From an uncultured Bradyrhizobium sp. (GTDB taxonomy: Bacteria; Pseudomonadota; Alphaproteobacteria; Rhizobiales; Xanthobacteraceae), in the NCBI RefSeq assembly GCF_936943645.1, contig NZ_CAKZJO010000056.1:1-64000 (forward strand): a DNA stretch of 64,000 nt. Reading direction: 5' to 3'. The translations under genes and the position numbers were made by a program. Below, piece after piece: positions 1 to 9,057 of this stretch (position 1 is its first letter; every line of letters starts with the position of its first letter). The notes under the pieces are model-generated. The model saw only the letters and a list, made by a program, of their open reading frames with translations. It searched no databases and had not been told where the DNA came from.

Positions 1-59
1 TGCTGCGGGGCAATCGCAGCTTCACGCACGCGAAGAAACCCATGACGCAGTACGACTAA
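1..59 (+). CDS. 3' end of an unidentified gene (partial)
   Basis: An open frame enters from the left edge and stops at a TAA at 57-59, giving about 18 C-terminal residues that end in KKPMTQYD. The piece is too short to assign to a family. It is convergent with ubiA, whose stop lies about 20 bases further on. The frame could be open by chance, so this is a tentative call. Confidence 0.35.
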   Translation, partial: LRGNRSFTHAKKPMTQYD

Positions 60-78
60 TCCGCCCTACGCATTGGCG

Positions 79-1011
79 CTACGCCGCCCGCATCACGGCG
101 TCGGCGAGCAATCCCGCGAACAGCAGCAAGCCCGCATATTTGTTCGACTTGAACAGGCGCAGGCACAGCTCGGGATCATCGATCCGAAGCCGCATGATCT
201 GCCATACCAGATGCGCGGCGAATGCGGCGAGCCCGAGCCAGGCAGGCCAGCGCACGTCGCCCGACGCCAGCGCGACGCCGATCAGCATCACCGCAAGCCC
301 GTAGAACAGGATCAGCGCCTGATGCGTATGCGCGCCGAACAGGCGCGCAGTCGACTTGACGCCGATCAGCGCGTCGTCCTCGGAATCCTGATGCGCGTAG
401 ACGGTGTCATAGCCGATCACCCAGGAAATCGCGCCGGCATAGAGCACCAGTGCGGTGAGGTCGATGCGTCCGAAGGTGACGGCAAAGCCCATCAGCGCCC
501 CCCAGGAGAAGGCGAGCCCGAGGAACACCTGCGGCCACCAGGTGATCCGCTTCATGAAGGGATAGATGGCGACGACCACGAGCGAAGCGATGCCGGTCGC
601 AACTGCGAAGCGGTTGAACTGGAGCAGCACGACGAGGCCAACTAGCGCCTGCGCGACCATGAAGGCCAGCGCCTGCTTCACGGTGATCTGCCCCGCAGGC
701 AGCGGCCGCGAGCGCGTGCGCTCGACCTTGTCGTCGAGGTCGCGGTCGGTGATGTCGTTCCAGGTGCAGCCCGCCCCGCGCATCACGAAGGCGCCGATGA
801 AGAACAGCACGATGGTGAGCGGCAGTGTGCGGACGTCATGCGCCATGCCGCTCGCGAGCGCGGCCGACCACCAGCACGGCATCAGCAACAGCCAGGAGCC
901 GATCGGACGATCGAAGCGGGACACGCGCAGATAAGGCCGCGCCCAGTGCGGCGCGAGCGTATCGACCCAGTTGCCGGTGGAATCGGCAACGCGGGCGGAT
1001 GTCTCGCTCAT
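79..1011 (-). CDS. ubiA: 4-hydroxybenzoate polyprenyltransferase UbiA
   Basis: This integral membrane prenyltransferase of 310 residues attaches the polyprenyl tail to 4-hydroxybenzoate in ubiquinone synthesis. Two Asp-rich motifs that bind Mg-pyrophosphate are visible: NDITDRDLDD from about residue 85, and YDTVYAHQDSEDD from about 201. They are separated by repeated hydrophobic helices, as expected for the UbiA family, and the length is typical (about 290-310). The ATG overlaps the stop of the upstream exported-protein gene by four bases (ATGA), so the two genes are probably co-transcribed and translationally coupled. Confidence 0.95.
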   Translation of the reverse strand: MSETSARVADSTGNWVDTLAPHWARPYLRVSRFDRPIGSWLLLMPCWWSAALASGMAHDVRTLPLTIVLFFIGAFVMRGAGCTWNDITDRDLDDKVERTRSRPLPAGQITVKQALAFMVAQALVGLVVLLQFNRFAVATGIASLVVVAIYPFMKRITWWPQVFLGLAFSWGALMGFAVTFGRIDLTALVLYAGAISWVIGYDTVYAHQDSEDDALIGVKSTARLFGAHTHQALILFYGLAVMLIGVALASGDVRWPAWLGLAAFAAHLVWQIMRLRIDDPELCLRLFKSNKYAGLLLFAGLLADAVMRAA

Positions 1012-1673
1012 CGGGTGAGGACGTTGCCGTTGAGCGTATCGAAGGTGCTGCCGCCCTTCTTGCCGGCATTGGCCTCAGGTGCCGAGCCCGAACCCAGCAC
1101 TTCGCTCAGCGACGGACCGGCGGGACGCGCCTGCTGCTGCTGCATCTGCTGGGCAACATTGCAGACCTTCGCCGCCATGGCCTCGGTGTTCTTGTGGCCG
1201 TCCTTCATCTGCGCGCCGACCTGCGCCGGGATTCCGCATTTGGCGGCATGGGTATCGATGTACTTGATCATCTTGGCTTCAGCCTGGCCGAAATTGCGGA
1301 TCAGCTTGCAGGCCTCGTCCGGCGGTGCGTGACGGTCGCTCGCGGCCTTGATCAGCTTGCCGCGCTTCTCGGCTTCTTCGCGCAGGGGCATGAACGCCTT
1401 CATGCAGTCTTCGCCCGGGCCGGCTTGCGTCGGCGGAGCCGCACTGAAAGCGCCGGCGCCGCCGATCGGCGCAGCGCCGTTCACGGGAAAGGACGATTGC
1501 GGGGCCGCACCGACCGAAGCGACCGGCGCCGAACCGTTCACCGGGGGAAACGCGGAACTGGATGGGGCCTGATTGGGCAGCGGTGCAGGAAAGGCGCTCT
1601 GCGCATGAACGCCCGTGGCGCCCAGCGCGACCATGGCGGCAGTGATCGGAACCATCAAATGACGGATCATCAA
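1008..1673 (-). CDS. exported protein of unknown function, four-Cys domain
   Basis: This 221-residue protein starts with a clear Sec signal peptide (MMIRHLMVPITAAMVALG, cleaved near VHAQ). A Pro/Ala/Ser-rich linker follows to about residue 85. The C-terminal domain is helical and has four Cys (GEDCMK, DEACKL, AAKCGI, AKVCNV), which could form two periplasmic disulfides. A Gln run (MQQQQ) follows. I do not recognise the family. It is the first gene of a pair with ubiA, which it overlaps by four bases, but nothing in the sequence links it to quinone synthesis. Confidence 0.8.
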   Translation of the reverse strand: MMIRHLMVPITAAMVALGATGVHAQSAFPAPLPNQAPSSSAFPPVNGSAPVASVGAAPQSSFPVNGAAPIGGAGAFSAAPPTQAGPGEDCMKAFMPLREEAEKRGKLIKAASDRHAPPDEACKLIRNFGQAEAKMIKYIDTHAAKCGIPAQVGAQMKDGHKNTEAMAAKVCNVAQQMQQQQARPAGPSLSEVLGSGSAPEANAGKKGGSTFDTLNGNVLTR

Positions 1674-1881
1674 GAAAATCTCTCCGGCAGGAGCTTACGG
1701 GGTCCAGCGCCTTCCCAATTGAAGCGCAACCAGCGTGCTCGCGATTTTACGATTCCCGCCGGCCCTTAACAACCCACCGAATAGGGCAAGAGCGCGGCGC
1801 GCCGACACAGCGGTATGGCAATATTTACCCCCGAAACGGCTGGTTTCGGTTAATAACGGCGCCAAATTGGACTTTTGACCG

Positions 1882-2637
1882 ATGCCCTCCCACGATTTTC
1901 GCGCGCCCCGCCTGTTCGTCGATGCCCCCCTGGCCCAGGATGCCAAAGTCACGCTCGATCGCGACCAGAGCAATTATCTTGGCAATGTGCTGCGGCTGGC
2001 CGCCGGAGCCGAGGTTTTGGCGTTCAACGGCCGCGACGGCGAGTGGCAGGCCGCCATTGAGGGCCGCAAGCGGCCGGACGGCCTCGTCATCCTGCAGCAG
2101 ACCCGGCCGCAAGACCGGCTCGCCGACCTCACTTACGTCTTTGCCCCGCTCAAGCATGCCCGGCTGGACTATATGGTTCAGAAGGCCATCGAAATGGGCG
2201 CCGCCGCGCTGCAACCTGTCCTGACCCGCTTCACCCAGGCCTCCCGGGTCAACACCGAGCGCATGCGGGCCAATGTCGTCGAGGCCGCCGAGCAATGCGG
2301 CATTCTGAGCATCGCCACCGTCGCCGAACCAGTCGCCCTGGAGCGCTTCCTCAGCCAGCGCCCGGCCGACCGGCTGCTGATCTTCTGCGATGAGGCCGCG
2401 GAGGTCGAAAACCCGGTTCAGGCCCTGCAGGCCGCACACGCCGCCGGACAGGGTATCGACGTCCTGGTCGGCCCCGAAGGCGGGTTCGCCGAGGAAGAGC
2501 GGGCCCTGCTGCTGCGCCAGCCCAAAATCCTGCGCCTCGCCCTCGGTCCCCGGATCATGCGGGCCGACACGGCCGCGGTGGCGGCGCTGGCGCTGGTCCA
2601 GGCCGTGCTGGGCGATTGGGACGGCGGAACGAACTAG
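1882..2637 (+). CDS. rsmE: 16S rRNA m3U1498 methyltransferase RsmE
   Basis: RsmE is a SPOUT methyltransferase of 251 residues that methylates N3 of U1498 in 16S rRNA. The sequence has an N-terminal PUA-like part (RLFVDAPL, LGNVLRLAAGAEV) and a C-terminal trefoil knot with VGPEGGFAEEE and LALGPRIMRADTAAVAAL, which form the AdoMet site. The length is typical. Its TAG stop overlaps the stop of the convergent AraC-type gene: both stops sit in one CTAG tetramer at 2634-2637, so there is no intergenic space between the genes. Confidence 0.95.
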   Translation: MPSHDFRAPRLFVDAPLAQDAKVTLDRDQSNYLGNVLRLAAGAEVLAFNGRDGEWQAAIEGRKRPDGLVILQQTRPQDRLADLTYVFAPLKHARLDYMVQKAIEMGAAALQPVLTRFTQASRVNTERMRANVVEAAEQCGILSIATVAEPVALERFLSQRPADRLLIFCDEAAEVENPVQALQAAHAAGQGIDVLVGPEGGFAEEERALLLRQPKILRLALGPRIMRADTAAVAALALVQAVLGDWDGGTN

Positions 2638-3644
2638 ATCGTTTCCTGCGTCGCGCGCTGCAAGGTCTCGGACGGCAGCTCTCCGAAGGCCGCCCTGTAA
2701 CTCGCCGCGAACTCGCCGAGATGCCAGAAGCCGTGCGCGATCGCGCAGGCCTTCACGCTGCGCCGCCCCGCGCCGCTGCGCAGCTGCTTGCGCACCGACC
2801 AGAGCCTCAGGACCCGGCTGTACCGATGCGGGCTGATGCCGCAGATCGCCTGGGTCGCGCTCTGGAGCGTGCGAACGGACACGCCCACCTGCTCCGCAAG
2901 CTCGGGCGTCTTGAGCCAGATCGTCAGATCCTGCTGGATCAGGCGTTCCATGTCCGCGACAATCCGCCGATAGCCATTCATCTTGGGCGACACGGGGCCG
3001 GCCATCGTGCTGGTGCGCAGCGCAGCTTCCATCGTGCCGAGCAGCGATTGCTCGACGGCCATCAATGACATCGGCGCGTTCAGGAAGCCCGGGTCATGTG
3101 CCGCGGTTTCCAACGTGACGGAGACCAGACGGCGCAACGAGGCCAGGACGTCCGACGTTGGATTGACCAGATGATAGCCGTCACCGAGTTGCGACCAGGG
3201 CTCGCGTTGGGGCGGCGTGAAATACACGACGGCGATCAGCCGGCCCTCGGGCTCGTGGACCAGGCAATCGGAGCCGCCTCTCAGGATGACGATGGAACGG
3301 CCCATCGATTGCCCGTTGATGCGGGCCGAGGTCACGTGGTCCATCGGCACCACGAAGGCGGCGGCATTCGTCAATTGATAGCCGCGAATGATCCGCGGAA
3401 AGGTCTTCACCAGCGACAGCGTCAGGCTCGGCAGGCTGAGCCGCGCCCGCATGATGGCCATCGCTCCCGCCGACAGGGGCATGCTGGATGCGCCGGCATA
3501 TCTTTCCGTCTCGCCGAAATGGTCGATGTCATAGGCCCTGAGCTCGAGGGCCGGCGACGGCTTGAGCCCCTGGAAGGACATCAAGCGGTCCGTCGCCAGC
3601 TTTTGCGCGCCGTCGCGCCCGATATCGAGATGGCCCTGATCCAT
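2634..3644 (-). CDS. AraC-family transcriptional regulator
   Basis: This 336-residue regulator has an N-terminal cupin-like sensor of the AraC-binding-like type. It has a C-terminal AraC DNA-binding domain at about 235-330, with two helix-turn-helix units around VGVSVRTLQSATQAICG and SVKACAIAHGFWHLGEFAASY. The ending 'FGELPSETL' is the usual AraC terminus. It starts nine bases after the stop of another HTH gene on the same strand, so the two regulators probably form one operon. Its ligand and targets cannot be read from the sequence. Confidence 0.9.
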   Translation of the reverse strand: MDQGHLDIGRDGAQKLATDRLMSFQGLKPSPALELRAYDIDHFGETERYAGASSMPLSAGAMAIMRARLSLPSLTLSLVKTFPRIIRGYQLTNAAAFVVPMDHVTSARINGQSMGRSIVILRGGSDCLVHEPEGRLIAVVYFTPPQREPWSQLGDGYHLVNPTSDVLASLRRLVSVTLETAAHDPGFLNAPMSLMAVEQSLLGTMEAALRTSTMAGPVSPKMNGYRRIVADMERLIQQDLTIWLKTPELAEQVGVSVRTLQSATQAICGISPHRYSRVLRLWSVRKQLRSGAGRRSVKACAIAHGFWHLGEFAASYRAAFGELPSETLQRATQETI

Positions 3645-3653
3645 GTCGTGCGC

Positions 3654-4220
3654 TTACTTTGCCTTTTTTGCGGACGCGGCCACCTTGGAGGCGCGCAGAT
3701 CGTCCGGCCCGTTGATGCCGGCACGCTTGAGATCGCGAAGCAGCTTGGTCAGCAGCAGCATGTTGGTCTTCTGCAGTTCGTGGTTGTTTCCGAACCTGAA
3801 TGCGTTCTGCTCGGTCACGATCAGTCCGGCCTTGGTCTCTTCGAGGATCTTCCGCCTCTTCAGTCCCGTCACGCGGCGGCGGACCGTCTCGAGCGGCAGG
3901 CTGAGGAAGCGGGAGAGTGCCGCACGAGAGACCCCCTGCTTGATCACATCCGGCTCAACGGCATGAATGCTGGAGAACTTCTCGTCCAACACCGGATCGT
4001 TCATCACGTGAATGACGTTGGCGTTCAGCACGGCATGGACGATCAGAAGATCCAGTGGATCGAATTCCTCATAGTGCCGGAACATCTCGCTCATCGAGAA
4101 CAGCATGTAGGCGAGCGTATGTCGCGAGACCGTCCGGATGATATCTGAAGCATTGCGCATGAATCGAAAACCAACATCCATCTTGTAAACGATGGCTATG
4201 GCGAGCGGATCATCCGCCAT
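3654..4220 (-). CDS. winged helix-turn-helix regulator-like protein
   Basis: This protein of 188 residues has a central helical part with RHYEEFDPLDLLIVHAVL. A winged-HTH-like region follows at about 95-140 (GVSRAALSRFLSLPLETVRRRV, then TGLKRRKILEETKAGLIVTE), resembling the DNA-binding part of IclR/Crp-type regulators. The C-terminus is Lys/Ala-rich. I chose the ATG at 4220 over an in-frame TTG six bases upstream. It is the first gene of a two-regulator unit with the AraC gene. Its exact family is not certain. Confidence 0.75.
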   Translation of the reverse strand: MADDPLAIAIVYKMDVGFRFMRNASDIIRTVSRHTLAYMLFSMSEMFRHYEEFDPLDLLIVHAVLNANVIHVMNDPVLDEKFSSIHAVEPDVIKQGVSRAALSRFLSLPLETVRRRVTGLKRRKILEETKAGLIVTEQNAFRFGNNHELQKTNMLLLTKLLRDLKRAGINGPDDLRASKVAASAKKAK

Positions 4221-4355
4221 ACCCAAAATGAGTATGCGGCGACTTGCCGGCGGTTCTCAATTTATCATTGTGACTTCAGGCATTCGGCCGCACCGCGACA
4301 TCGCGCGCCGCTGCGTTCGCGAAGGCGATGACGGCCACTCGAGGGGACGATCGCG

Positions 4356-4586
4356 ATGGAAGGCATGACGGTCAGCGACGGTGGCGCGCCGGATCCAAGG
4401 CGATACCAAGAGCTGCAGCTGATCAGGGCATTTATCCGTCTCACCGCCCCCAACAGGCAGAGGATACTCGACCTGGTGGAGCGCCTCGCAGAAGACGCCG
4501 AATTCGCTTCGACCGCGCCGGCCTTCGTCGCGGCCGACGCACCGGCCCCGAAACCGATCGGGGACTGCGCTGGCCCGACCGAATGA
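4356..4586 (+). CDS. small protein resembling a regulator C-terminus
   Basis: This 76-residue ORF follows a good ribosome-binding site (AGGGGA). The core ELQLIRAFIRLTAPNRQRIL, continuing as DLVERLAEDA, resembles the dimerising tail often found at the end of rhizobial XRE-type regulators, but no HTH precedes it. It could be a small stand-alone partner or the remnant of a regulator. An in-frame ATG at 4365 is an alternative start. The function is unknown. Confidence 0.55.
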   Translation: MEGMTVSDGGAPDPRRYQELQLIRAFIRLTAPNRQRILDLVERLAEDAEFASTAPAFVAADAPAPKPIGDCAGPTE

Positions 4587-4806
4587 GGGGTTGCTCCCTC
4601 TTCCGGAGCGGCACGCGGCAGGGTATTTTATTACCTCATTGGAAATGACCGCTGCAGACCTGACAGACGGGCCGCCTTCGCGGCGAACTCGTTAAGCGAT
4701 TGATCCTTTGGAGGTCGAAACCGCGCATCGGCCATGCTAAGGGGCTGCGCAATTCCTGTCCTTACCCTTGCCCTGCCCGGCTCCGCCGGGACGATGGACC
4801 CCCGTC

Positions 4807-5964
4807 ATGACCGCGACTGCCACCTCAAATGCTGCCGGCTCCGCCGCCTGGGCGGATACGCTGCTCTTGTCGTTCGCGCAGGCCGGCTACGTCAGGGCCG
4901 AGCCGGCGATCCTGCAGCCGGCCGAGCCGTTCCTCGACCTTTCCGGCGAGGACATCCGCAAGAGCCTGTACCTGACCACGGACCTCACGGGCGAGGAGCT
5001 CTGCCTGCGCCCGGACCTGACCATCCCCGTCGCGCGCGATTATCTCGCCTCGACCCGTGCCGGCCAGCCGGCCGGGTTCAGCTATCTCGGTCCGGTGTTT
5101 CGTTACCGCAGCGGCCGAGCCAGCGAATTCCTGCAGGCCGGCATCGAATCCTTCGGCCGTCAGGACCGCGCCGCGGCTGACGCCGAGATGCTGGCGCTGG
5201 CGCTGGAAGCGACCAGCGCCTTCGGCGTCCGCGACGTCGAGATCCGCACCGGCGACGTCGCGCTGTTCAACGCGCTGCTCGACGCGCTCAACCTCTATCC
5301 GGTCTGGCGCCGCCGGCTGGTCAAGGATTTCAACCGCAAGATCAGCCTGGAGCAGGATCTGGAACGGCTGGCGGCGGCGACCACCGCAACGCGCAGCGAA
5401 TATGAGGGCGTGCTCGCCGCGCTCGCCGGCTCCGACCGCAAGGCCGCGCTCGCTTTCGTCACCGACCTGATGTCGATCGCCGGCACCACCAATGTCGGGG
5501 GACGCACCACCGCCGAGATCGCCGACCGCTTCCTCGAGCAATCCACGCTCAAGGGCGGCGCGCTGTCGCGCGAGGCGATCACCGTGCTCAAGCGCTTCCT
5601 GTCGATATCAGGCAATCCCGACGACGCCGTCGCCCAGCTGCGCGCACTCACGACCGACGCGAAGCTCGATCTCGCCGCGGCGATCGACCAGTTCGAAAGC
5701 CGGGTCGGCTTCATGGCCGCGCGCGGCATCGACGTGAAGCAGACGCGCTTCTCGACCGCCTTCGGGCGCGGCCTCGACTATTACACCGGCTTCGAATTCG
5801 AGCTGCATCACCGCGGCAACGGCGCCGAGCCGCTGGTTGCCGGCGGCCGCTATGACGGGTTGATGACCCAGCTCGGATCGAGCGAGCCGATCGCCGCGGT
5901 GGGCTTCTCGGTGTGGGTGGATGCGCTGACGAAGATCGGCCGCAAGGTGGGAGCGTCATCATGA
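4807..5964 (+). CDS. hisZ: ATP phosphoribosyltransferase regulatory subunit HisZ
   Basis: HisZ is a catalytically dead paralogue of histidyl-tRNA synthetase that activates HisG in the first step of histidine synthesis. The 385-residue product shows the class II synthetase-like blocks [31 protein letters not shown] and [20 protein letters not shown] chose ATG 4807 because the family begins near a short polar leader; an in-frame ATG at 4768 would add 13 unlikely residues. The TGA overlaps the hisG ATG (ATGA), which indicates translational coupling. Confidence 0.93.
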   Translation: MTATATSNAAGSAAWADTLLLSFAQAGYVRAEPAILQPAEPFLDLSGEDIRKSLYLTTDLTGEELCLRPDLTIPVARDYLASTRAGQPAGFSYLGPVFRYRSGRASEFLQAGIESFGRQDRAAADAEMLALALEATSAFGVRDVEIRTGDVALFNALLDALNLYPVWRRRLVKDFNRKISLEQDLERLAAATTATRSEYEGVLAALAGSDRKAALAFVTDLMSIAGTTNVGGRTTAEIADRFLEQSTLKGGALSREAITVLKRFLSISGNPDDAVAQLRALTTDAKLDLAAAIDQFESRVGFMAARGIDVKQTRFSTAFGRGLDYYTGFEFELHHRGNGAEPLVAGGRYDGLMTQLGSSEPIAAVGFSVWVDALTKIGRKVGASS

Positions 5965-6938
5965 GCGCGCCATTCGTTCTGGCCGTTCCCTCCAAGGGCC
6001 GCCTGCAGGAAAACACCGAAGCCTTCTTCGCCCGCGCCGGCCTCAAGCTGTCGAAGGCCGGCGGCGCCCGCGACTATCGCGGCACGCTTGCAGGCCTCGA
6101 CAATGTCGAGGTCGCCTATCTCTCGGCAAGCGAGATCGCCTCGCAGCTGTCGCGCGGCTTTGCGCATCTCGGCGTCACCGGCGAGGATCTCGTGCGCGAG
6201 AACATCGCCGATGCCGACAAGCGCGTGTCGCTGATCGAAGGCCTCGGCTTCGGCTATGCCGACGTCGTCGTCGCGGTGCCGCAAGCCTGGATCGACGTCC
6301 GCACCATGGCCGATCTCGACGACGTCACCACCGGCTTCCGCGAGCAGCATCACATGCGGATGCGGGTCGCGACCAAGTTCGTCAATCTCACCCGCTCGTT
6401 CTTCCAGAGCCACGGCATCAGCGATTACCGCATCGTCGAAAGCGCGGGCGCGACCGAGGGCGCACCTGCGGCCGGCAGTGCCGAGCTGATCGTCGACATC
6501 ACCACGACCGGCGCGACGCTTGCCGCCAACGGCCTGCGGGTGCTCGACGACGGCGTGATGCTGCGCAGCCAGGCCAATCTGGTGGCGTCGAAGGAGGCCG
6601 ACTGGTCGCCGCAGGCGCGGGAGACCGCACGCGTCATCCTCGACCACATCGCGGCACGGGCGCGGGCCAACAAATACCGCGAGGTCCGCACCCGCTTCCG
6701 GCAATGCGACGCCGCCCTGCTCGGCGAAGCGCACAGCCGGTTCGGCGTCGAGGCCCCGTTCGGCGGACCGACCTCGTCAGGCATGCTGACGTTGCACTGC
6801 CCGCCGGGACAGCTCTATGCGTTGGCGAGCTTCCTGCGCGAGCATGGCGCCGAGACCGTTTCGGTGGTGTCGCTCGACTACGTGTTCGACCGGGAGAACC
6901 CGCTGTTCGCCAAGCTCGAGGCGTTCCTGCGGCGGTGA
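5961..6938 (+). CDS. hisG: ATP phosphoribosyltransferase HisG
   Basis: HisG condenses ATP and PRPP to phosphoribosyl-ATP, committing carbon to histidine. The 325-residue product has the N-terminal start [18 protein letters not shown], the [12 protein letters not shown] block and the PRPP loop [18 protein letters not shown]. HisZ-dependent HisG proteins are usually short (about 210-230 residues). This one has about 95 further residues resembling an ACT-like domain ([18 protein letters not shown] and [15 protein letters not shown]). It overlaps hisZ by four bases. Confidence 0.93.
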   Translation: MSAPFVLAVPSKGRLQENTEAFFARAGLKLSKAGGARDYRGTLAGLDNVEVAYLSASEIASQLSRGFAHLGVTGEDLVRENIADADKRVSLIEGLGFGYADVVVAVPQAWIDVRTMADLDDVTTGFREQHHMRMRVATKFVNLTRSFFQSHGISDYRIVESAGATEGAPAAGSAELIVDITTTGATLAANGLRVLDDGVMLRSQANLVASKEADWSPQARETARVILDHIAARARANKYREVRTRFRQCDAALLGEAHSRFGVEAPFGGPTSSGMLTLHCPPGQLYALASFLREHGAETVSVVSLDYVFDRENPLFAKLEAFLRR

Positions 6939-7039
6939 GCCCCAGGCCGGTTCAGCTTTTCCGTTCAGCTTTGCGACAGCAAACGGCAGCTACCATATGC
7001 TGTTGAGATGACTTTTGAACGCCTCTGGGACCTTGATCG

Positions 7040-8089
7040 ATGACGCTGGGCTCTGACGTTTCCGGCATGACGACCACCGCGGGGACCGCCGCCGCGAAGG
7101 GATTGTCGATAGTCGTCCCCGTCTACAACGAGGCGGCGGGCCTCGCCGGCCTGCATCAGCGCATCTGCGATCTCGCCAAGACCGTGCGGGAGCGCTATCG
7201 CCTCGCTTGCGAGGTCGTCTATGTCGACGACGGCAGCAAGGACGCGACGCTGTCGATCGCACGCAGCCTGCCCGCCGACGCGATCGACGTCCAGGTGGTG
7301 TCGCTGTCGCGCAATTTCGGCAAGGAGGCGGCGCTGATGGCCGGCCTCGACCACGCCAGGCTCGGCGCCGTCATGTTCATGGACGGCGACGGCCAGCATC
7401 CGCCTGCTCTGATCGAGCAGCTGGTGCGGCACTGGATCGATGACGGCTATGACGTCGTCTACACCGCCAAGGCGCATCGCGACAACGAGAGCTTCCTGCG
7501 CCGGCTGTCGGTGCACGGCTTCTACGCGCTGATCAACTGGGGCGCCCGCCAGAAGATTCCGGAAGACGCCGGCGACTTCCGCCTGCTGTCGCCGCGCGCG
7601 GTCTCGGCACTTCGGCAGCTGCCGGAGCGCAACCGCTTCTTCAAGGGCCTCGCCAGCTGGATCGGCTTCCGCCAGATCCGCGTCGACTACGAGCCCGCGG
7701 CGCGCGCCCATGGCGTCACCACCTTCAACGCCGCAAGCCTGCTCGGCCTGTCGATCGAGGGCCTGACCTCGTTTTCGGTGGCGCCCCTGCGCTTCGCCAG
7801 CCTGCTCGGCGTCATCCTCGCCGGCGGCGCCTTCCTGTTCGGCCTTTCGATCCTGTGGGAAGTGTTCACCACCGGCAAGCAGGTGCCCGGCTATCCCTCG
7901 CTCGTGATCGGCCTGATGACGATCGGCGGCGTGCAGCTCATCATGATCGGCATCGTCGGCGAATATATCGGCAAGATCCTTTCCGAGCTGAAGGCGCGCC
8001 CGATCTACTTCGTCGCCGAGCACAGCGAAAAGCACTACGAGGCCGACGCTTCGAACCAGGACGCCGCGAAGCGGACGGCGGCCGAATGA
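7040..8089 (+). CDS. family 2 glycosyltransferase, polyprenyl-phosphate type, membrane-anchored
   Basis: This 349-residue enzyme has a GT-A fold of the DPM1/GtrB/ArnC group. Visible are the nucleotide-binding start LSIVVPVYNEAAGL, VVYVDDGSKDAT, the metal motif MDGDGQHPP and a QRK-region equivalent (PEDAGDFRLLSPRA). Two C-terminal transmembrane helices (about 250-275 and 285-315) place it at the inner membrane, where such enzymes load a sugar onto a polyprenyl phosphate. Its TGA overlaps the next gene's ATG, so it probably works with the downstream deacetylase. The sugar is unknown. Confidence 0.88.
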   Translation: MTLGSDVSGMTTTAGTAAAKGLSIVVPVYNEAAGLAGLHQRICDLAKTVRERYRLACEVVYVDDGSKDATLSIARSLPADAIDVQVVSLSRNFGKEAALMAGLDHARLGAVMFMDGDGQHPPALIEQLVRHWIDDGYDVVYTAKAHRDNESFLRRLSVHGFYALINWGARQKIPEDAGDFRLLSPRAVSALRQLPERNRFFKGLASWIGFRQIRVDYEPAARAHGVTTFNAASLLGLSIEGLTSFSVAPLRFASLLGVILAGGAFLFGLSILWEVFTTGKQVPGYPSLVIGLMTIGGVQLIMIGIVGEYIGKILSELKARPIYFVAEHSEKHYEADASNQDAAKRTAAE

Positions 8090-8931
8090 GCCCGGCCGCG
8101 GACCTGCGGCGGATCTGGCTCTGCGCCGACGATTACGGCATCAGCCCGGGCGTCAACCGCGCCATCCGCGACCTGATCGAACGCGGCCGCCTCAACGCCA
8201 CCTCGGTGATGATGGTGGGACCTGCGATCGCGCGCAGCGACGTCGAGGCGCTCGAGGCGTCGGCAAAGCAAAGCCCGCGCTGCGCGGTCGGATTGCATGC
8301 GACGCTGTCGGCACCGTTCCGCCCCCTCACCATGCATTTCCGCCCGCTCGACGGCGACATGTTCATGCCGTTTCCGAAACTGCTGCGCGCCGGATTGATG
8401 CGCCGGCTCGACCGCGAGTTCTTCCGCAACGAGGTGAAGGCACAGCTCGCGGCCTTCATGGACGCGTTCGGCCGCGCGCCCGACTTCGTCGACGGCCATC
8501 AGCATGTGCAGCTCTATCCGCAGGTGCGCGACGGCTTTGTCGATGCGATCGTCGAGGCCGCGCCGAGTGCCTGGGTCCGTCAGGGCGGCCGCGATCTGCC
8601 GCTGGGGCGGCGACTGGCCTCACCAAAGGCTCTGGTGCTCGACAGTCTCAGCGCGCAATTCCGCCGCCGCGCCGGCCGTGCCGGCCTGAGCTTCAATCCC
8701 GCCTTTGCCGGCGCCTATGACTTCACGCGCGCAGGCGATTTCGGCGAGCTGATGCAGCACTTCCTCGAAAGCCTCCCCGACGGCGGCCTCGTGATGTGCC
8801 ACCCCGGCTTCGTCGACGATGTCCTCAAAGGCCTCGACCCGATGACGGATGTCCGCGAGCGCGAGCACGCCTATCTCTCGGGCGAAGCCTTCGCGCGCCT
8901 GCTCGCGGACAGCCGCGTGACGCTGGGATGA
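8086..8931 (+). CDS. ChbG/HpnK-family carbohydrate deacetylase
   Basis: This 281-residue YdjC-fold protein shows the family's metal-binding ADDYG motif (LCADDYGISPGVNRAI), the HATLS block (VGLHATLSAPFRPL) and the DGHQHVQLYP motif. The family removes N-acetyl groups from sugars, such as chitobiose by ChbG or hopanoid-linked sugars by HpnK. Start 8086 overlaps the glycosyltransferase stop by four bases. The pair could therefore make a lipid-linked sugar and then deacetylate it, which is inference. No hopanoid genes are adjacent. Confidence 0.85.
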   Translation: MSPAADLRRIWLCADDYGISPGVNRAIRDLIERGRLNATSVMMVGPAIARSDVEALEASAKQSPRCAVGLHATLSAPFRPLTMHFRPLDGDMFMPFPKLLRAGLMRRLDREFFRNEVKAQLAAFMDAFGRAPDFVDGHQHVQLYPQVRDGFVDAIVEAAPSAWVRQGGRDLPLGRRLASPKALVLDSLSAQFRRRAGRAGLSFNPAFAGAYDFTRAGDFGELMQHFLESLPDGGLVMCHPGFVDDVLKGLDPMTDVREREHAYLSGEAFARLLADSRVTLG

Positions 8932-9057
8932 AACCGGCGGACAACAAGCCGCGGGGCAGCTTGTCGCATACAGAAATTTAATCCGGCCGGCACTGTTGGG
9001 GCCACAATGGAACCCTACATCTGCTGCGCGCTTGGTTTTGCGCGAAGGAGACTGATC

